A stretch of 43,865 nt of DNA from a virus. How positions within the stretch are numbered: the first letter of the stretch is position 1; every line of letters begins with the position of its first letter. The stretch lies in IMG/VR virus record IMGVR_UViG_3300046005_000514, positions 1 through 43,865 of that record. One strand, written 5' to 3'. The notes beneath the pieces were generated by a model that worked only from the letters and a program-made list of their open reading frames with translations, had not been told where the DNA came from and searched no databases. Below, piece after piece: positions 20,801 through 31,858 of the stretch. A program made the translations under genes and the position numbers.

Positions 20801-21426
20801 TGAAATTTAGTATTAAAGTGGACGGCGCTTGGCGCACCGTGCAAGATGTCTATGTTAAACATGAAGGCATTTGGAAAACATGCGGCGAAGTGCAGGTTAA
20901 AGATAATGGCACATGGAAAACCGTAATGCAAGATGCAGGTACGGTTAATATTACTTCAAGTACCACTTGGACTGTGCCCGCTTATATAACCTCAGCCACA
21001 TTTACATTGTGTGGTGGCGGTGGAGGCGGTGGCGGGTCAGACGGCGGTAGTAAAAACGATTGGTTATTTGGTGATGGCGGTTACGGCTCTTATCTTTATT
21101 CTGTGACCATACCCGTATCTGGTGGCCAAGTATATACATTTAATATAGGTGCAGGCGGAGAGGGTGCTTTAGCACCGGGTGGCCATAACTATCCATCAGG
21201 ATATGTTGGAGCTACTTCAACTATAATTGCACCCAATGGTTCGGCTGTTATAACAGCGCCCGGTGGCGCAGGTGGCGCTTCTAGATATGCTGGTTATTTT
21301 ATTGCTGGCCATCCGTCGGCAAATGGCGGCGCAAGAGGCGGCGACGGTTCACCAAGGGGTTATAAAAATGTACCAGGTTCACCTGGAAATCCAGGTTTTG
21401 GATCCGTTACTTGGGGCACTTTATAA
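20800..21426 (+). CDS. Glycine-rich tail fibre tip adhesin (gp38-like by position)
   Basis: This 208-residue protein is translationally coupled to the preceding long fibre. Residues 1-45 contain two or three short WKT repeats (GAWRTVQDVYVK, GIWKTCGEVQVK, GTWKTVMQD), a motif seen at the base of phage tip proteins. The rest is glycine-rich: a run of eight G at about residue 74, GAGGEG, GGAGGASRYAG, GGARGGDGSPRG. In the T-even gp38 adhesins (S16 type) such segments form a sandwich of polyglycine-II helices whose loops bind the receptor. The same architecture is inferred here. Sequence identity to gp38 itself is not evident. Confidence 0.65.
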   Translation: MKFSIKVDGAWRTVQDVYVKHEGIWKTCGEVQVKDNGTWKTVMQDAGTVNITSSTTWTVPAYITSATFTLCGGGGGGGGSDGGSKNDWLFGDGGYGSYLYSVTIPVSGGQVYTFNIGAGGEGALAPGGHNYPSGYVGATSTIIAPNGSAVITAPGGAGGASRYAGYFIAGHPSANGGARGGDGSPRGYKNVPGSPGNPGFGSVTWGTL

Positions 21427-21446
21427 TATATAATGTTTTAATTCAC

Positions 21447-21453
21447 CTAAATA
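21447..21453 (+). promoter_or_regulatory. Late-type element CTAAATA
   Basis: It lies in a 52-base gap, about 26 bases before the ATG at 21479. CTAAATA and NATAAATA are late-type variants in T4-like aquatic phages. Confidence 0.45.
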
Positions 21454-21478
21454 CTACAATAACATATAAAGAATAACT

Positions 21479-21823
21479 ATGTCAGCTGGATACCAAGAAT
21501 TATTTTTAGAAGCCGGAACATCATTCAACACCACAATTTATATTGATGATGTGTATGGTGATTCATATAATTTGCAGAATTATTCTGCAGCCAGCCAAAT
21601 TAGAAAATCGTATTATTCTTCTAATGCTACAGCAACATTTAGCACAACGATTGGCAACAATGGCCAAATAGCATTAAGTTTAAATGCTAATACAACATCT
21701 AACATTTATCCAGGAAGATATTTGTATGACATCGTAATCTATGATAACAATGATGCTTCAAACAATACGATTAGAATACTAGAAGGTATTATTAATGTAA
21801 CACCTAGAGTTACAAGGTTATAA
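21479..21823 (+). CDS. Small beta-rich tail protein
   Basis: This 114-residue protein opens with MSAGYQELFLEAGTSFNTTIY and continues with NYSAASQIRKSYYSS, ATFSTTIGNNGQIALSL, and GRYLYDIVIYDNN near the end (RILEGIINVTPRVT). This is the profile of a small immunoglobulin-like beta domain found in T4-like aquatic phages and in the N-terminal domains of baseplate-upper-protein-like modules, where it serves as a connector. It begins a new transcription unit, since a CTAAATA late-type sequence lies about 26 bases upstream. Its exact place in the virion is unknown. Confidence 0.65.
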   Translation: MSAGYQELFLEAGTSFNTTIYIDDVYGDSYNLQNYSAASQIRKSYYSSNATATFSTTIGNNGQIALSLNANTTSNIYPGRYLYDIVIYDNNDASNNTIRILEGIINVTPRVTRL

Positions 21824-21825
21824 AT

Positions 21826-22071
21826 ATGGCCACACAAACAATAGGTGCTGTTAGAGTTGCGATAAACAATCAAGACCAAAAAGTTCGGTCTTTAAGTTAT
21901 GGTCAACCATTAGAATTAAAAAAAGCACTAGATTTATCTATTGTGACACCACAAGATGGTGAAGCAATAACATACGATGCAGCTACAGGTAATTTTGCAG
22001 TTACGCAAGTAGCTGCTAATACGGCAAATATAGCAAACACAGCCCTTTTAGTGGCTGGCGGAACATTTTAA
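21826..22071 (+). CDS. Small structural protein with GGTF C-terminus
   Basis: This 81-residue protein starts two bases after the previous stop (TAAATATGG). The N-terminus is short and beta-like (IGAVRVAINNQDQKVRSLSYGQP). It is followed by a segment with LDLSIVTPQDGEAITYDAATGNF, and the tail is alanine- and asparagine-rich (VAANTANIANTALL) before the C-terminal GGTF. The same GTF ending is found on two of the next three proteins. I do not recognise a named family. The context between fibre genes suggests a tail-fibre connector or accessory protein. Confidence 0.6.
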   Translation: MATQTIGAVRVAINNQDQKVRSLSYGQPLELKKALDLSIVTPQDGEAITYDAATGNFAVTQVAANTANIANTALLVAGGTF

Positions 22072-22085
22072 AGGAAAATAAAGAA

Positions 22086-24281
22086 ATGGCGACTCAAACA
22101 TTAATACAACTAAAATATTCAACGGCCAATTCGGTTCCAGTATCACTATCTATAGCTGAACCAGCATATTCTTTTGTCTCTGATAAAATGTATATTGGTA
22201 CAGAATCTAGTACCGTAGTTGCTATTGGTGGTGAGTTTTATACCAAATTACTTGACGCTAACACTTCATATGCTTTACCTAGTACTATAGTAGTTCGTGG
22301 CTCAGATGGTAACACCAATTTCAATAATCTTCACGCAAACACTATCAATGCAAATACAACAATATTTGCTGGGCATGCTTATGGTGAACCTTTACCTGGT
22401 GCTACCAATCCATTAATTGGTGCTACAGGTAATGCTAATAATTATGTTCAAGCTTACATTAGAAATATCAATTCAGGTGGCAGCGCTTCGGCCGATTTTG
22501 TAGCTTATGCAGATAATGGTTCCGATGTCTCTGGTTGGATTGATTTGGGTATATCCAGTTCAACATATAACAGTGAATATTACACATTGGTTGGACCTGG
22601 AGACGGGTCTCTTCTTATGTCAGCCACCAACGGCAGCGGCGCATCTGGTAATTTGGTAATAGGTACAGATTCAACCGGTGTACATAATGATATTGTATTT
22701 CAAACTGGCGGTTTCACTGGTGCAAAACATCCTATATTCAGTTTAAGAAACAACCAGGGCGCTGTTGTTGAAACTACAACTGCATCTTCAAGTAACACTA
22801 CTGGTGCTTTAATTGTCAAAGGTGGTGCAGGTGTTCAAGGTGGTTTATATGCTGACGCTTTGTATGATTTAAATTCACGTGTAATATCAACTGTTACTCC
22901 AGTAAGTGGTGGTGGTGTAACACTTACTCAAACTAAATCCGGTAACACCGTCACTATATCAGCTAATAACACTGGTGTAATTTCACTAACCGCTAACACA
23001 AATCAGTTAACATCAAATGGTACAACGGGTAATTTAGTAATTGGCCTTGCAACCACAACTGTATCTTCTGGCCAGTATGGCGGTTCAACACAAGTACCAA
23101 CATTCAACGTTGACTCATTTGGTAGATTGACACAAGCTGGTAACGTTGCAATTTCAACATCATTCACAATCGCAGGTAATACAGGCACAGACACCTTTAA
23201 TACCGGCGACACAATGTTTTTTAGAGGTAATGGAACTGGTATTCAAACCACTGTGTCTGATAATACTATTACCATTGCAACAGATACAACAGTTTTACGT
23301 TCTAATACATCTTCTGTTGGACCTCAAACAATCCAAACAGATGTAACAGTCACGGGTAATTTGATTGTACGTGGTACTCAATTAATTTCAAATACAACTG
23401 TTATTGAATCTGAAGATTCATTAATTAAATTAGCCGCAAACAATACAACTGATGCAATTGATATTGGTTTTTATGGTAGATATGACAGTACAGGCACTAA
23501 GTATGCTGGATTGATTAGAAAAGCAGCTGACAACTTCTATCTATTAAAAGATATAACAAGTGACCCAACCGCTAATGCTGTAACATTTACCAGCACCAAC
23601 CGTGCAACATTAGATACAAATGTAACTGGTGGTACAGTATCCGGTCTTTCAGCTGCAATTGCTATTGCTGACGGTGGTACAAACAGTACAACATTCTCAG
23701 CTGGCCAAATTACATATTTTAATGGCACTAGCATTGTTTCATTAGCAAATACAGGCACCGCAGGCACATATGGTAGTAATGCATATTTACCCGTTATCAC
23801 TACTGACGCTTGGGGTAGAGTATCTGGTGTTTCTAATACACAAATTGGAATAGACACGACACAAGTTTTAACCGGTATACTACCAATCGCTCGTGGCGGT
23901 TCAAACAATGTAACATACACTGACGGGTCTCTATTACGATATGATGGTACCGGTTTCAGTTCAGTAGCAAATACAGGCACCGCAGGCACATATGGTAGTA
24001 ATGCTTATGTTCCAGTACTTACAACTGATGCTTATGGCCGGGTATCTGGTGTTTCTAATACTGCTATTGCAATTGATGCTTCAGCTATCACAACAGGTAC
24101 ATTAGGTGTCCTTAATGGTGGTACTGGCAGTTCGTCCTTCGCTGTTAAAGGTGTGATTGTATCTGATTCTTCATCATCAACGGCGGCACTAACGGCATTG
24201 ACTGGTTCAGCATATCAAGTGCTACAATTGAATGCTTCTGGTGTTCCTGTGTTTGGCGGATTAAATGGTGGCACGTTCTAA
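22086..24281 (+). CDS. Long tail fibre protein (731 aa) with repeated shaft units
   Basis: The N-terminus (LIQLKYSTANSVPVSLSIAEPAYSF and DKMYIGT) is a common phage fibre attachment pattern. Later there is a parallel-beta shaft with GALIVKGGAGVQGGLYAD. Residues about 425-535 (SEDSLIKLAANN, DAIDIGFYGRYD, GTVSGLSAAIAIADGGTNS) are paralogous to the fibre at 18395. Two consecutive units of about 75 residues follow, each with ANTGTAGTYGSNAY, TTDAWGRVSG or TTDAYGRVSG, and SNTxIxID. They include a 40-bp perfect DNA repeat. The C-terminus is GGLNGGTF. The ribosome site AAAGGAAAATAAAG is strong. Confidence 0.78.
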   Translation: MATQTLIQLKYSTANSVPVSLSIAEPAYSFVSDKMYIGTESSTVVAIGGEFYTKLLDANTSYALPSTIVVRGSDGNTNFNNLHANTINANTTIFAGHAYGEPLPGATNPLIGATGNANNYVQAYIRNINSGGSASADFVAYADNGSDVSGWIDLGISSSTYNSEYYTLVGPGDGSLLMSATNGSGASGNLVIGTDSTGVHNDIVFQTGGFTGAKHPIFSLRNNQGAVVETTTASSSNTTGALIVKGGAGVQGGLYADALYDLNSRVISTVTPVSGGGVTLTQTKSGNTVTISANNTGVISLTANTNQLTSNGTTGNLVIGLATTTVSSGQYGGSTQVPTFNVDSFGRLTQAGNVAISTSFTIAGNTGTDTFNTGDTMFFRGNGTGIQTTVSDNTITIATDTTVLRSNTSSVGPQTIQTDVTVTGNLIVRGTQLISNTTVIESEDSLIKLAANNTTDAIDIGFYGRYDSTGTKYAGLIRKAADNFYLLKDITSDPTANAVTFTSTNRATLDTNVTGGTVSGLSAAIAIADGGTNSTTFSAGQITYFNGTSIVSLANTGTAGTYGSNAYLPVITTDAWGRVSGVSNTQIGIDTTQVLTGILPIARGGSNNVTYTDGSLLRYDGTGFSSVANTGTAGTYGSNAYVPVLTTDAYGRVSGVSNTAIAIDASAITTGTLGVLNGGTGSSSFAVKGVIVSDSSSSTAALTALTGSAYQVLQLNASGVPVFGGLNGGTF
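23743..23782 (+). repeat. 40-bp direct repeat in fibre shaft, copy 1
   Basis: Identical to 23965-24004. It encodes ANTGTAGTYGSNA within a shaft unit of about 75 residues. Confidence 0.9.
23965..24004 (+). repeat. 40-bp direct repeat in fibre shaft, copy 2
   Basis: Identical to 23743-23782, 222 bases (74 codons) downstream. Confidence 0.9.
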
Positions 24282-24284
24282 ATA
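24278..24284 (+). promoter_or_regulatory. Late-type element CTAAATA
   Basis: It overlaps the stop of the 22086 fibre and lies 29 bases before the ATG at 24314. Confidence 0.4.
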
Positions 24285-24313
24285 ATATTTTACAATACTT
24301 GAAAGGTAATGAG

Positions 24314-24793
24314 ATGTCTAATGATTTGAATTTTTTAAATATTTACACTGAAATTGTACAAGAGAATGTTTCAGCAATTATAAAACAAAACTTTGTGTTT
24401 CAAACACAATTAAAAATTGCTGAAAATAAATTAGCTGTAATGGATGATGCTGTTAAAAATGCAGATAATTTATCAGTTCAAAATAAAGAATTACAAATAA
24501 AAATCAATGAATTGTCTAATCTAACGTCATCATATAAAACCGTGGCTGATGATAAAAATAGATTACAATCTTCTTTGAATGAAACATCACAAGTTAAAAA
24601 CCAATTACAAGCAGATTTAAATGCCGCTGAACAAGAGTTGATTAGATTGAGAAATCAAGTTGCCGAGATTGCAGTATTGCGTAAAGAAAATGAAACATAC
24701 AAAAAGAAACTCGGCCTAAAAGAAGAAAAACCAATCAAAGAAAAACCAGTAGAACCATCAGCAAATTTAAAAACAACATCTGGTACATTTTAA
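24314..24793 (+). CDS. Coiled-coil structural protein with GTF C-terminus
   Basis: I place the start at the ATG at 24314 (MSNDLNFLNIYTEIVQEN), which has GAAAGG seven bases upstream, rather than at the in-frame TTG at 24299. The protein has 159 residues. Residues about 15-130 are one long coiled coil, rich in K, E, N, Q and L with heptad spacing (QNKELQIKINELSN; QADLNAAEQELIRLRNQVAE). The tail is basic and proline-rich (KEEKPIKEKPVEPS) and ends TTSGTF. It is probably an oligomeric connector or scaffolding component for the surrounding fibres. I recognise no named family. A CTAAATA late-type motif overlaps the previous gene's stop. Confidence 0.65.
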   Translation: MSNDLNFLNIYTEIVQENVSAIIKQNFVFQTQLKIAENKLAVMDDAVKNADNLSVQNKELQIKINELSNLTSSYKTVADDKNRLQSSLNETSQVKNQLQADLNAAEQELIRLRNQVAEIAVLRKENETYKKKLGLKEEKPIKEKPVEPSANLKTTSGTF

Positions 24794-24803
24794 GTAAAAA
24801 TAA

Positions 24804-25415
24804 ATGATTAGTCAAACACCCATCTCTATTAAAAATTCTGGAGCGGTTGGTAATACACCAACCGTTTTGGCATTAGCATATGGTGAATTAGCACTTAATT
24901 ACGCAGATGGCAATTTTTTCTATCGTACATCGTCTGACACTTTAGCCACATATAAATTAGTTGTACCTGGCATCAATAAAGATGTTATCATCAATGACAG
25001 TGGTGTGTATGGCACAAGTGCTGGTTTAACCTTTGATAAAGCAACAGCTAACTTAGCAGTCACCCAAACAGTAACAACCAAAACTGTTAATCTGAATAAT
25101 ATTTCATCTTCAACAGTTGGTGTGTACACTACCGCAAACACAAATTCTGTTATTGTTGATACATTTTCAACTTCAACACATAGAACTGCTCGTTACACTA
25201 TGCAGTTAACTTCTGGTAGTGCTTATCATTCGGAAGAAATTACAATCTTACATGATGGTACAACACCTAGAATTGTCGAGTATGGTGTTGTATATTCGAA
25301 TGGTTCATTAGGTTCTTTTGATGTTAGTATATCTTCAGGCCAAGTAAATTTACTATTCTCTCCAATCAATGCGGTGACAACATTAAAATACAATAAGACA
25401 TTGATAGCGGTATAA
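24804..25415 (+). CDS. Tail fibre-associated structural protein (203 aa)
   Basis: The N-terminal 45 residues (PISIKNSGAVGNTPTVLALA followed by YGELALNYADGNFFYR) match a recurrent phage fibre attachment segment of the LAYGELAINY type. The C-terminal 95 residues are a compact beta domain (DTFSTSTHRTARYTMQL, then YHSEEITILHDGT, then IVEYGVVYSNGSLGSFD) that appears repeatedly in virion structural proteins of T4-like aquatic phages. The combination suggests a short fibre, or a fibre adaptor carrying a single head domain. A TATAAATA sequence overlaps its stop and probably serves the following gene. Confidence 0.65.
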   Translation: MISQTPISIKNSGAVGNTPTVLALAYGELALNYADGNFFYRTSSDTLATYKLVVPGINKDVIINDSGVYGTSAGLTFDKATANLAVTQTVTTKTVNLNNISSSTVGVYTTANTNSVIVDTFSTSTHRTARYTMQLTSGSAYHSEEITILHDGTTPRIVEYGVVYSNGSLGSFDVSISSGQVNLLFSPINAVTTLKYNKTLIAV

Positions 25416-25418
25416 ATA
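25411..25418 (+). promoter_or_regulatory. T4 late promoter consensus TATAAATA
   Basis: A perfect match to the T4 late -10 consensus. It overlaps the stop of the 24804 gene, 40 bases before the first collagen fibre, with a following AT-rich leader and GAGAGG ribosome site. Confidence 0.6.
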
Positions 25419-25458
25419 CAATAATAATAACAATATAACACCGAGAGGACAATGAATC

Positions 25459-28989
<3,531 letters not shown>

Positions 28990-28998
28990 GGAAAAAAT

Positions 28999-30120
28999 AT
29001 GGCTAGTTCAATTGCAGCAATTACAACAGGTATAGGTGGTGTAGTAACCACAGCAGACAACTCCGGTGACTTAAACTTACAAAGCGGCACAACAACCATT
29101 GTTGCTATTACATCAACAGGCGCTGCGGTTACTGGTACATTGAGTGCCAGTGGTGGGTTTGGCGCGGTATCAGGTACAACCGGTACGTTTTCCGGGGTGG
29201 TCGGAACTGATGCAACAGGTGCATTGACATTACCTACTGGCACAACAGCTCAACGACCAACAGCCTCAACAGGTATGGTTAGGTATAACTCAACACTAGG
29301 CGTAATGGAATACTACAATGGTACAGCTTGGTATAGCGTGACTGCTACGGTTGTTACTCCAACTGTTGAGTATTTGGTAATTGCTGGCGGAGGTGCTGGT
29401 GGTGCTGATGGGGCTTCTGATGAGGGTAACGGTGGCGGTGGCGCTGGTGGGTATAGAACTGCTACAGGACTTTCTGTTGCACAAGGGTCAGCCATTACAG
29501 TTACGGTTGGTGCGGGCGGCGCGGGTTCTACGGTAGCAAACCGTGTTGGAGGTTCTAATTCAGTATTTGGCTCAATAACTTCAATTGGTGGTGGTGGCGG
29601 TGGTTATTACGCTGGTGAAGCTGGTGGAGTCGGTGGTTCAGGCGGTGGCGGTGCAAACTCTGGCGGTGCTGGTGGTAATGGTACTGTAGGTCAAGGTTTT
29701 GACGGAGCTAATGCTGGTACTGGAACTAATAGAATTGGCGGTGGCGGTGGTGGCGCTTCTGCAAACGGCTCTGGTAAAAATGGTGGTAATGGCGCTACTT
29801 CATCTATAAGCGGTTCATCAGTAACCTATGCTGGTGGTGGCGGCGCTACTCAACAAGTTACTGCTGGCGGTACGGGCGGAACAGGTGGCGGCGGGTCAGG
29901 GTACCCTACTGGTACTAGAAACGGTACCGCAAATACTGGTTCAGGTGGCGGTGGTGGTAGAAGCAGTAATACCTCTGGTAATGGCGGTTCTGGTATCGTG
30001 ATTATTCGCTATGCTGATACTTACGCAGCTGCAACATCAACCACAGGCTCACCTACCATAACCGTTGCTGGTGGCTACCGTGTCTATTCATGGACAGGTT
30101 CAGGTTCAATTACATTCTAA
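28999..30120 (+). CDS. Poly-glycine tail fibre/adhesin protein (373 aa)
   Basis: Residues 1-85 are a fibre-type N-terminus (MASSIAAITTGIGGVVTT; SGTTGTFSGVVG; LPTGTTAQRP; GMVRYNSTLGVMEYYNGTAW). From about residue 120 the sequence becomes a glycine-rich domain beginning EYLVIAGGGAGG and continuing with repeated GGGGG, GGSGGGG and GGNG tracts to about residue 335. It then ends in a short closing strand (GYRVYSWTGSGSITF). The domain resembles poly-Gly receptor-binding tips of phages and is the second such domain in the window after 20800. Base use is more G+C-rich than in the baseplate genes. The following small gene starts 12 bases downstream. Confidence 0.75.
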   Translation: MASSIAAITTGIGGVVTTADNSGDLNLQSGTTTIVAITSTGAAVTGTLSASGGFGAVSGTTGTFSGVVGTDATGALTLPTGTTAQRPTASTGMVRYNSTLGVMEYYNGTAWYSVTATVVTPTVEYLVIAGGGAGGADGASDEGNGGGGAGGYRTATGLSVAQGSAITVTVGAGGAGSTVANRVGGSNSVFGSITSIGGGGGGYYAGEAGGVGGSGGGGANSGGAGGNGTVGQGFDGANAGTGTNRIGGGGGGASANGSGKNGGNGATSSISGSSVTYAGGGGATQQVTAGGTGGTGGGGSGYPTGTRNGTANTGSGGGGGRSSNTSGNGGSGIVIIRYADTYAAATSTTGSPTITVAGGYRVYSWTGSGSITF

Positions 30121-30131
30121 GGATTTACAAG

Positions 30132-30503
30132 ATGGCTTATTTTTGCAAACTAGATGAAAACGACGTGGTGATAGATGTTCACGCATTAAACAACATTGAG
30201 ATGCTAACCGCTGAAGGTGTAGAATCCGAAGACATGGGTAAGGCTTTCTTTATCCGTTGGTCGGGTGGCTACTCTAAATGGGTGCAAACATCGTATAACG
30301 GCACTATTCGTAAAAATTACGCAGGTATTGGGTATACATATGACAGAGTTCGTGATGCGTTTATCCCCCCTCAACCTTATGCAAGTTGGGTTTTAGATGA
30401 AGACACATGCCAATGGACGGCACCGATAGATATGCCTACAGAGGGTAACTACACTTGGGATGAATCAACACATAACTGGCTAGCACCCCAAGGAGTTAAA
30501 TAA
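30132..30503 (+). CDS. Small conserved phage protein following a fibre gene
   Basis: I choose the ATG at 30132 (MAYFCKLDENDVVIDVHALN), with AAGGATTT upstream, over an in-frame ATG at 30090 that would lie inside the previous gene. The protein has 123 residues. The pattern MAxFxKLDENxVV, SYNGTIRKNYAGIGYTYD, FIPPQPYASWVLDEDTCQW, and W at the end is a familiar small phage protein found beside tail fibre genes in many unrelated aquatic phages. Its function is not established. An assembly or chaperone role is inferred from position only. Codon use and G+C look higher than in the baseplate block, as if the segment came from another phage. Confidence 0.7.
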   Translation: MAYFCKLDENDVVIDVHALNNIEMLTAEGVESEDMGKAFFIRWSGGYSKWVQTSYNGTIRKNYAGIGYTYDRVRDAFIPPQPYASWVLDEDTCQWTAPIDMPTEGNYTWDESTHNWLAPQGVK

Positions 30504-30504
30504 T

Positions 30505-31566
30505 ATGTCAAGCGTAATTGTAGCTGGCGATACCAGCGGTAGCGTTACCTTACAAGCACCAGCAGTATCAGGTTCAACGGTACTAACCCTGCCTACAACT
30601 AGTGGCACGCTTGTTGTAAATAGTGGCGCACAGACCATAGAGTTCGCAGACGGCTCTGCCTCAGCCCCTTCCATTACCAACTCAGGCGATACCAACACGG
30701 GTATGTTCTTCCCTGCTGCCGATACCATAGCGTTTGCTGAAGGTGGTACGGAAGCTATGAGAATTGACTCTAGTGGGAATTTGTTGGTTGGGACTACTTC
30801 TCCTTTACAGTCATCTCAACTTACTGTGTATGCAAGCCCAACACCAATTACAACAATAGATAGGACAACAAACATTGGGGCAACAGTATCATGTGCTTCA
30901 AGTGGAACTGGCTATATACAAGGGGGTGTTCGCTTAGGAACTGAAGGAAATTCAGGGATATACGGATACGATGATGGTACAAGTGGCGCACAAGGCATTG
31001 GTATATTTACGGGTAATAATACAACAATAGCAGAACGTATGCGTATACCATCAACAGGTGGTATTCAATCTGTAAACTGTGTTTCAGTAGGCAATGCAAC
31101 ACCATCTACATCAGGCGCAGGTATTACATTCCCAGCTACACAATCAGCGAGTACAGATGCTAATACGCTAGATGATTATGAGGAAGGTACTTGGACGCCA
31201 ACTATTGCTGGTTCTACCGTAGTAGGGACGGGTACTTACACCACACAAGCTGGAACTTATACAAAAGTTGGCAGATTAGTAACAGTCACGGTGTCGGTTG
31301 TATGGACAGCTCATACAGGTACAGGGCATATTAGAATACCTAATTTACCGTTTACGTCAGCAAATATTACATCAATAGAGCATTTATGCGTTCCTGAGTT
31401 TGCAAATATGACAATGCCAGCTTCAACTACGCCATGTGCAATTATTGGTGCAAATTCAACAGTAACTACTATATATTCTCAAGCAGTTGGAACAGGGACA
31501 GTTGCTGTTTTAGCAATGGACACGGCAGCAGGAATATGGTTAAGCATAACATATCAAGCAACTTAA
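30505..31566 (+). CDS. Tail fibre protein (353 aa)
   Basis: The N-terminus (MSSVIVAGDTSGSVTLQAPA, then STVLTLPTTSGTLV) is a widespread phage fibre attachment motif. The centre carries a shaft module of the type GDTNTGMFFPAADTIAFAEGG, followed by EAMRIDSSGNLLVGTTSP. The C-terminal third begins TLDDYEEGTWTPTIAGS and continues GTYTTQAGTYTKVGRLVTVT, a common receptor-side beta domain of phage fibres. There is no S74 chaperone domain and no collagen run. The ribosome site AAGGAG lies upstream, at the end of the previous gene. Confidence 0.78.
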   Translation: MSSVIVAGDTSGSVTLQAPAVSGSTVLTLPTTSGTLVVNSGAQTIEFADGSASAPSITNSGDTNTGMFFPAADTIAFAEGGTEAMRIDSSGNLLVGTTSPLQSSQLTVYASPTPITTIDRTTNIGATVSCASSGTGYIQGGVRLGTEGNSGIYGYDDGTSGAQGIGIFTGNNTTIAERMRIPSTGGIQSVNCVSVGNATPSTSGAGITFPATQSASTDANTLDDYEEGTWTPTIAGSTVVGTGTYTTQAGTYTKVGRLVTVTVSVVWTAHTGTGHIRIPNLPFTSANITSIEHLCVPEFANMTMPASTTPCAIIGANSTVTTIYSQAVGTGTVAVLAMDTAAGIWLSITYQAT

Positions 31567-31585
31567 CTACACCATATTAGTGTAG
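31567..31585 (+). terminator. Weak hairpin, possible terminator or processing site
   Basis: CTACAC and GTGTAG form a perfect six-base-pair stem around a seven-base loop, directly after the stop of the 30505 gene. No run of T follows, so it is not a standard Rho-independent terminator. Confidence 0.25.
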
Positions 31586-31608
31586 TCGGACACAAAGGAG
31601 AAACACAA

Positions 31609-31857
31609 ATGGCATTAACAGAAACAAAGACAATTGACCAAATCACAGTCACAGAAAACGGCACTATCCTCTACCGTGAGGCTACTCGCATTTTAAAAGA
31701 TGGTGAGCAGATAGCACAAACCTATCACCGTTCTAGCCTAGCCCCAGCGAGTGACTTAACAGACGTACCTGCTAACGTAGTGGCAATAGCTAATGCAGCT
31801 TGGACACCAGATGTAGTAACAGCTTATCAAGAACAGGTAGCGAAAGTAGGAGCATAA
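31609..31857 (+). CDS. Small phage protein of the fibre region (82 aa)
   Basis: This 82-residue protein begins MALTETKTIDQITVTENGTI and continues LYREATRILKDGEQIAQTYHR, with DVPANVVAIANAAWTPD near the end. Small proteins of this pattern are common beside fibre genes in tailed phages of aquatic bacteria. No function is established. The ribosome site AAAGGAGAAACACAA is strong. It lies between two fibre genes, ending one base before the next start, so an accessory role in fibre assembly is plausible but inferred. Confidence 0.65.
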   Translation: MALTETKTIDQITVTENGTILYREATRILKDGEQIAQTYHRSSLAPASDLTDVPANVVAIANAAWTPDVVTAYQEQVAKVGA

Positions 31858-31858
31858 C

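Noticed and set aside
21819-21826. TATAAATA matching the T4 late consensus at the start of the 21826 gene
   Set aside because: It is formed by a stop codon and the ATG itself. A transcript from it would start inside the gene, so it is probably chance.
30090-30131. Upstream in-frame ATG extending the small gene at 30132
   Set aside because: It lies within the coding end of the poly-Gly fibre. The ATG at 30132 has a proper ribosome site and a familiar N-terminus.
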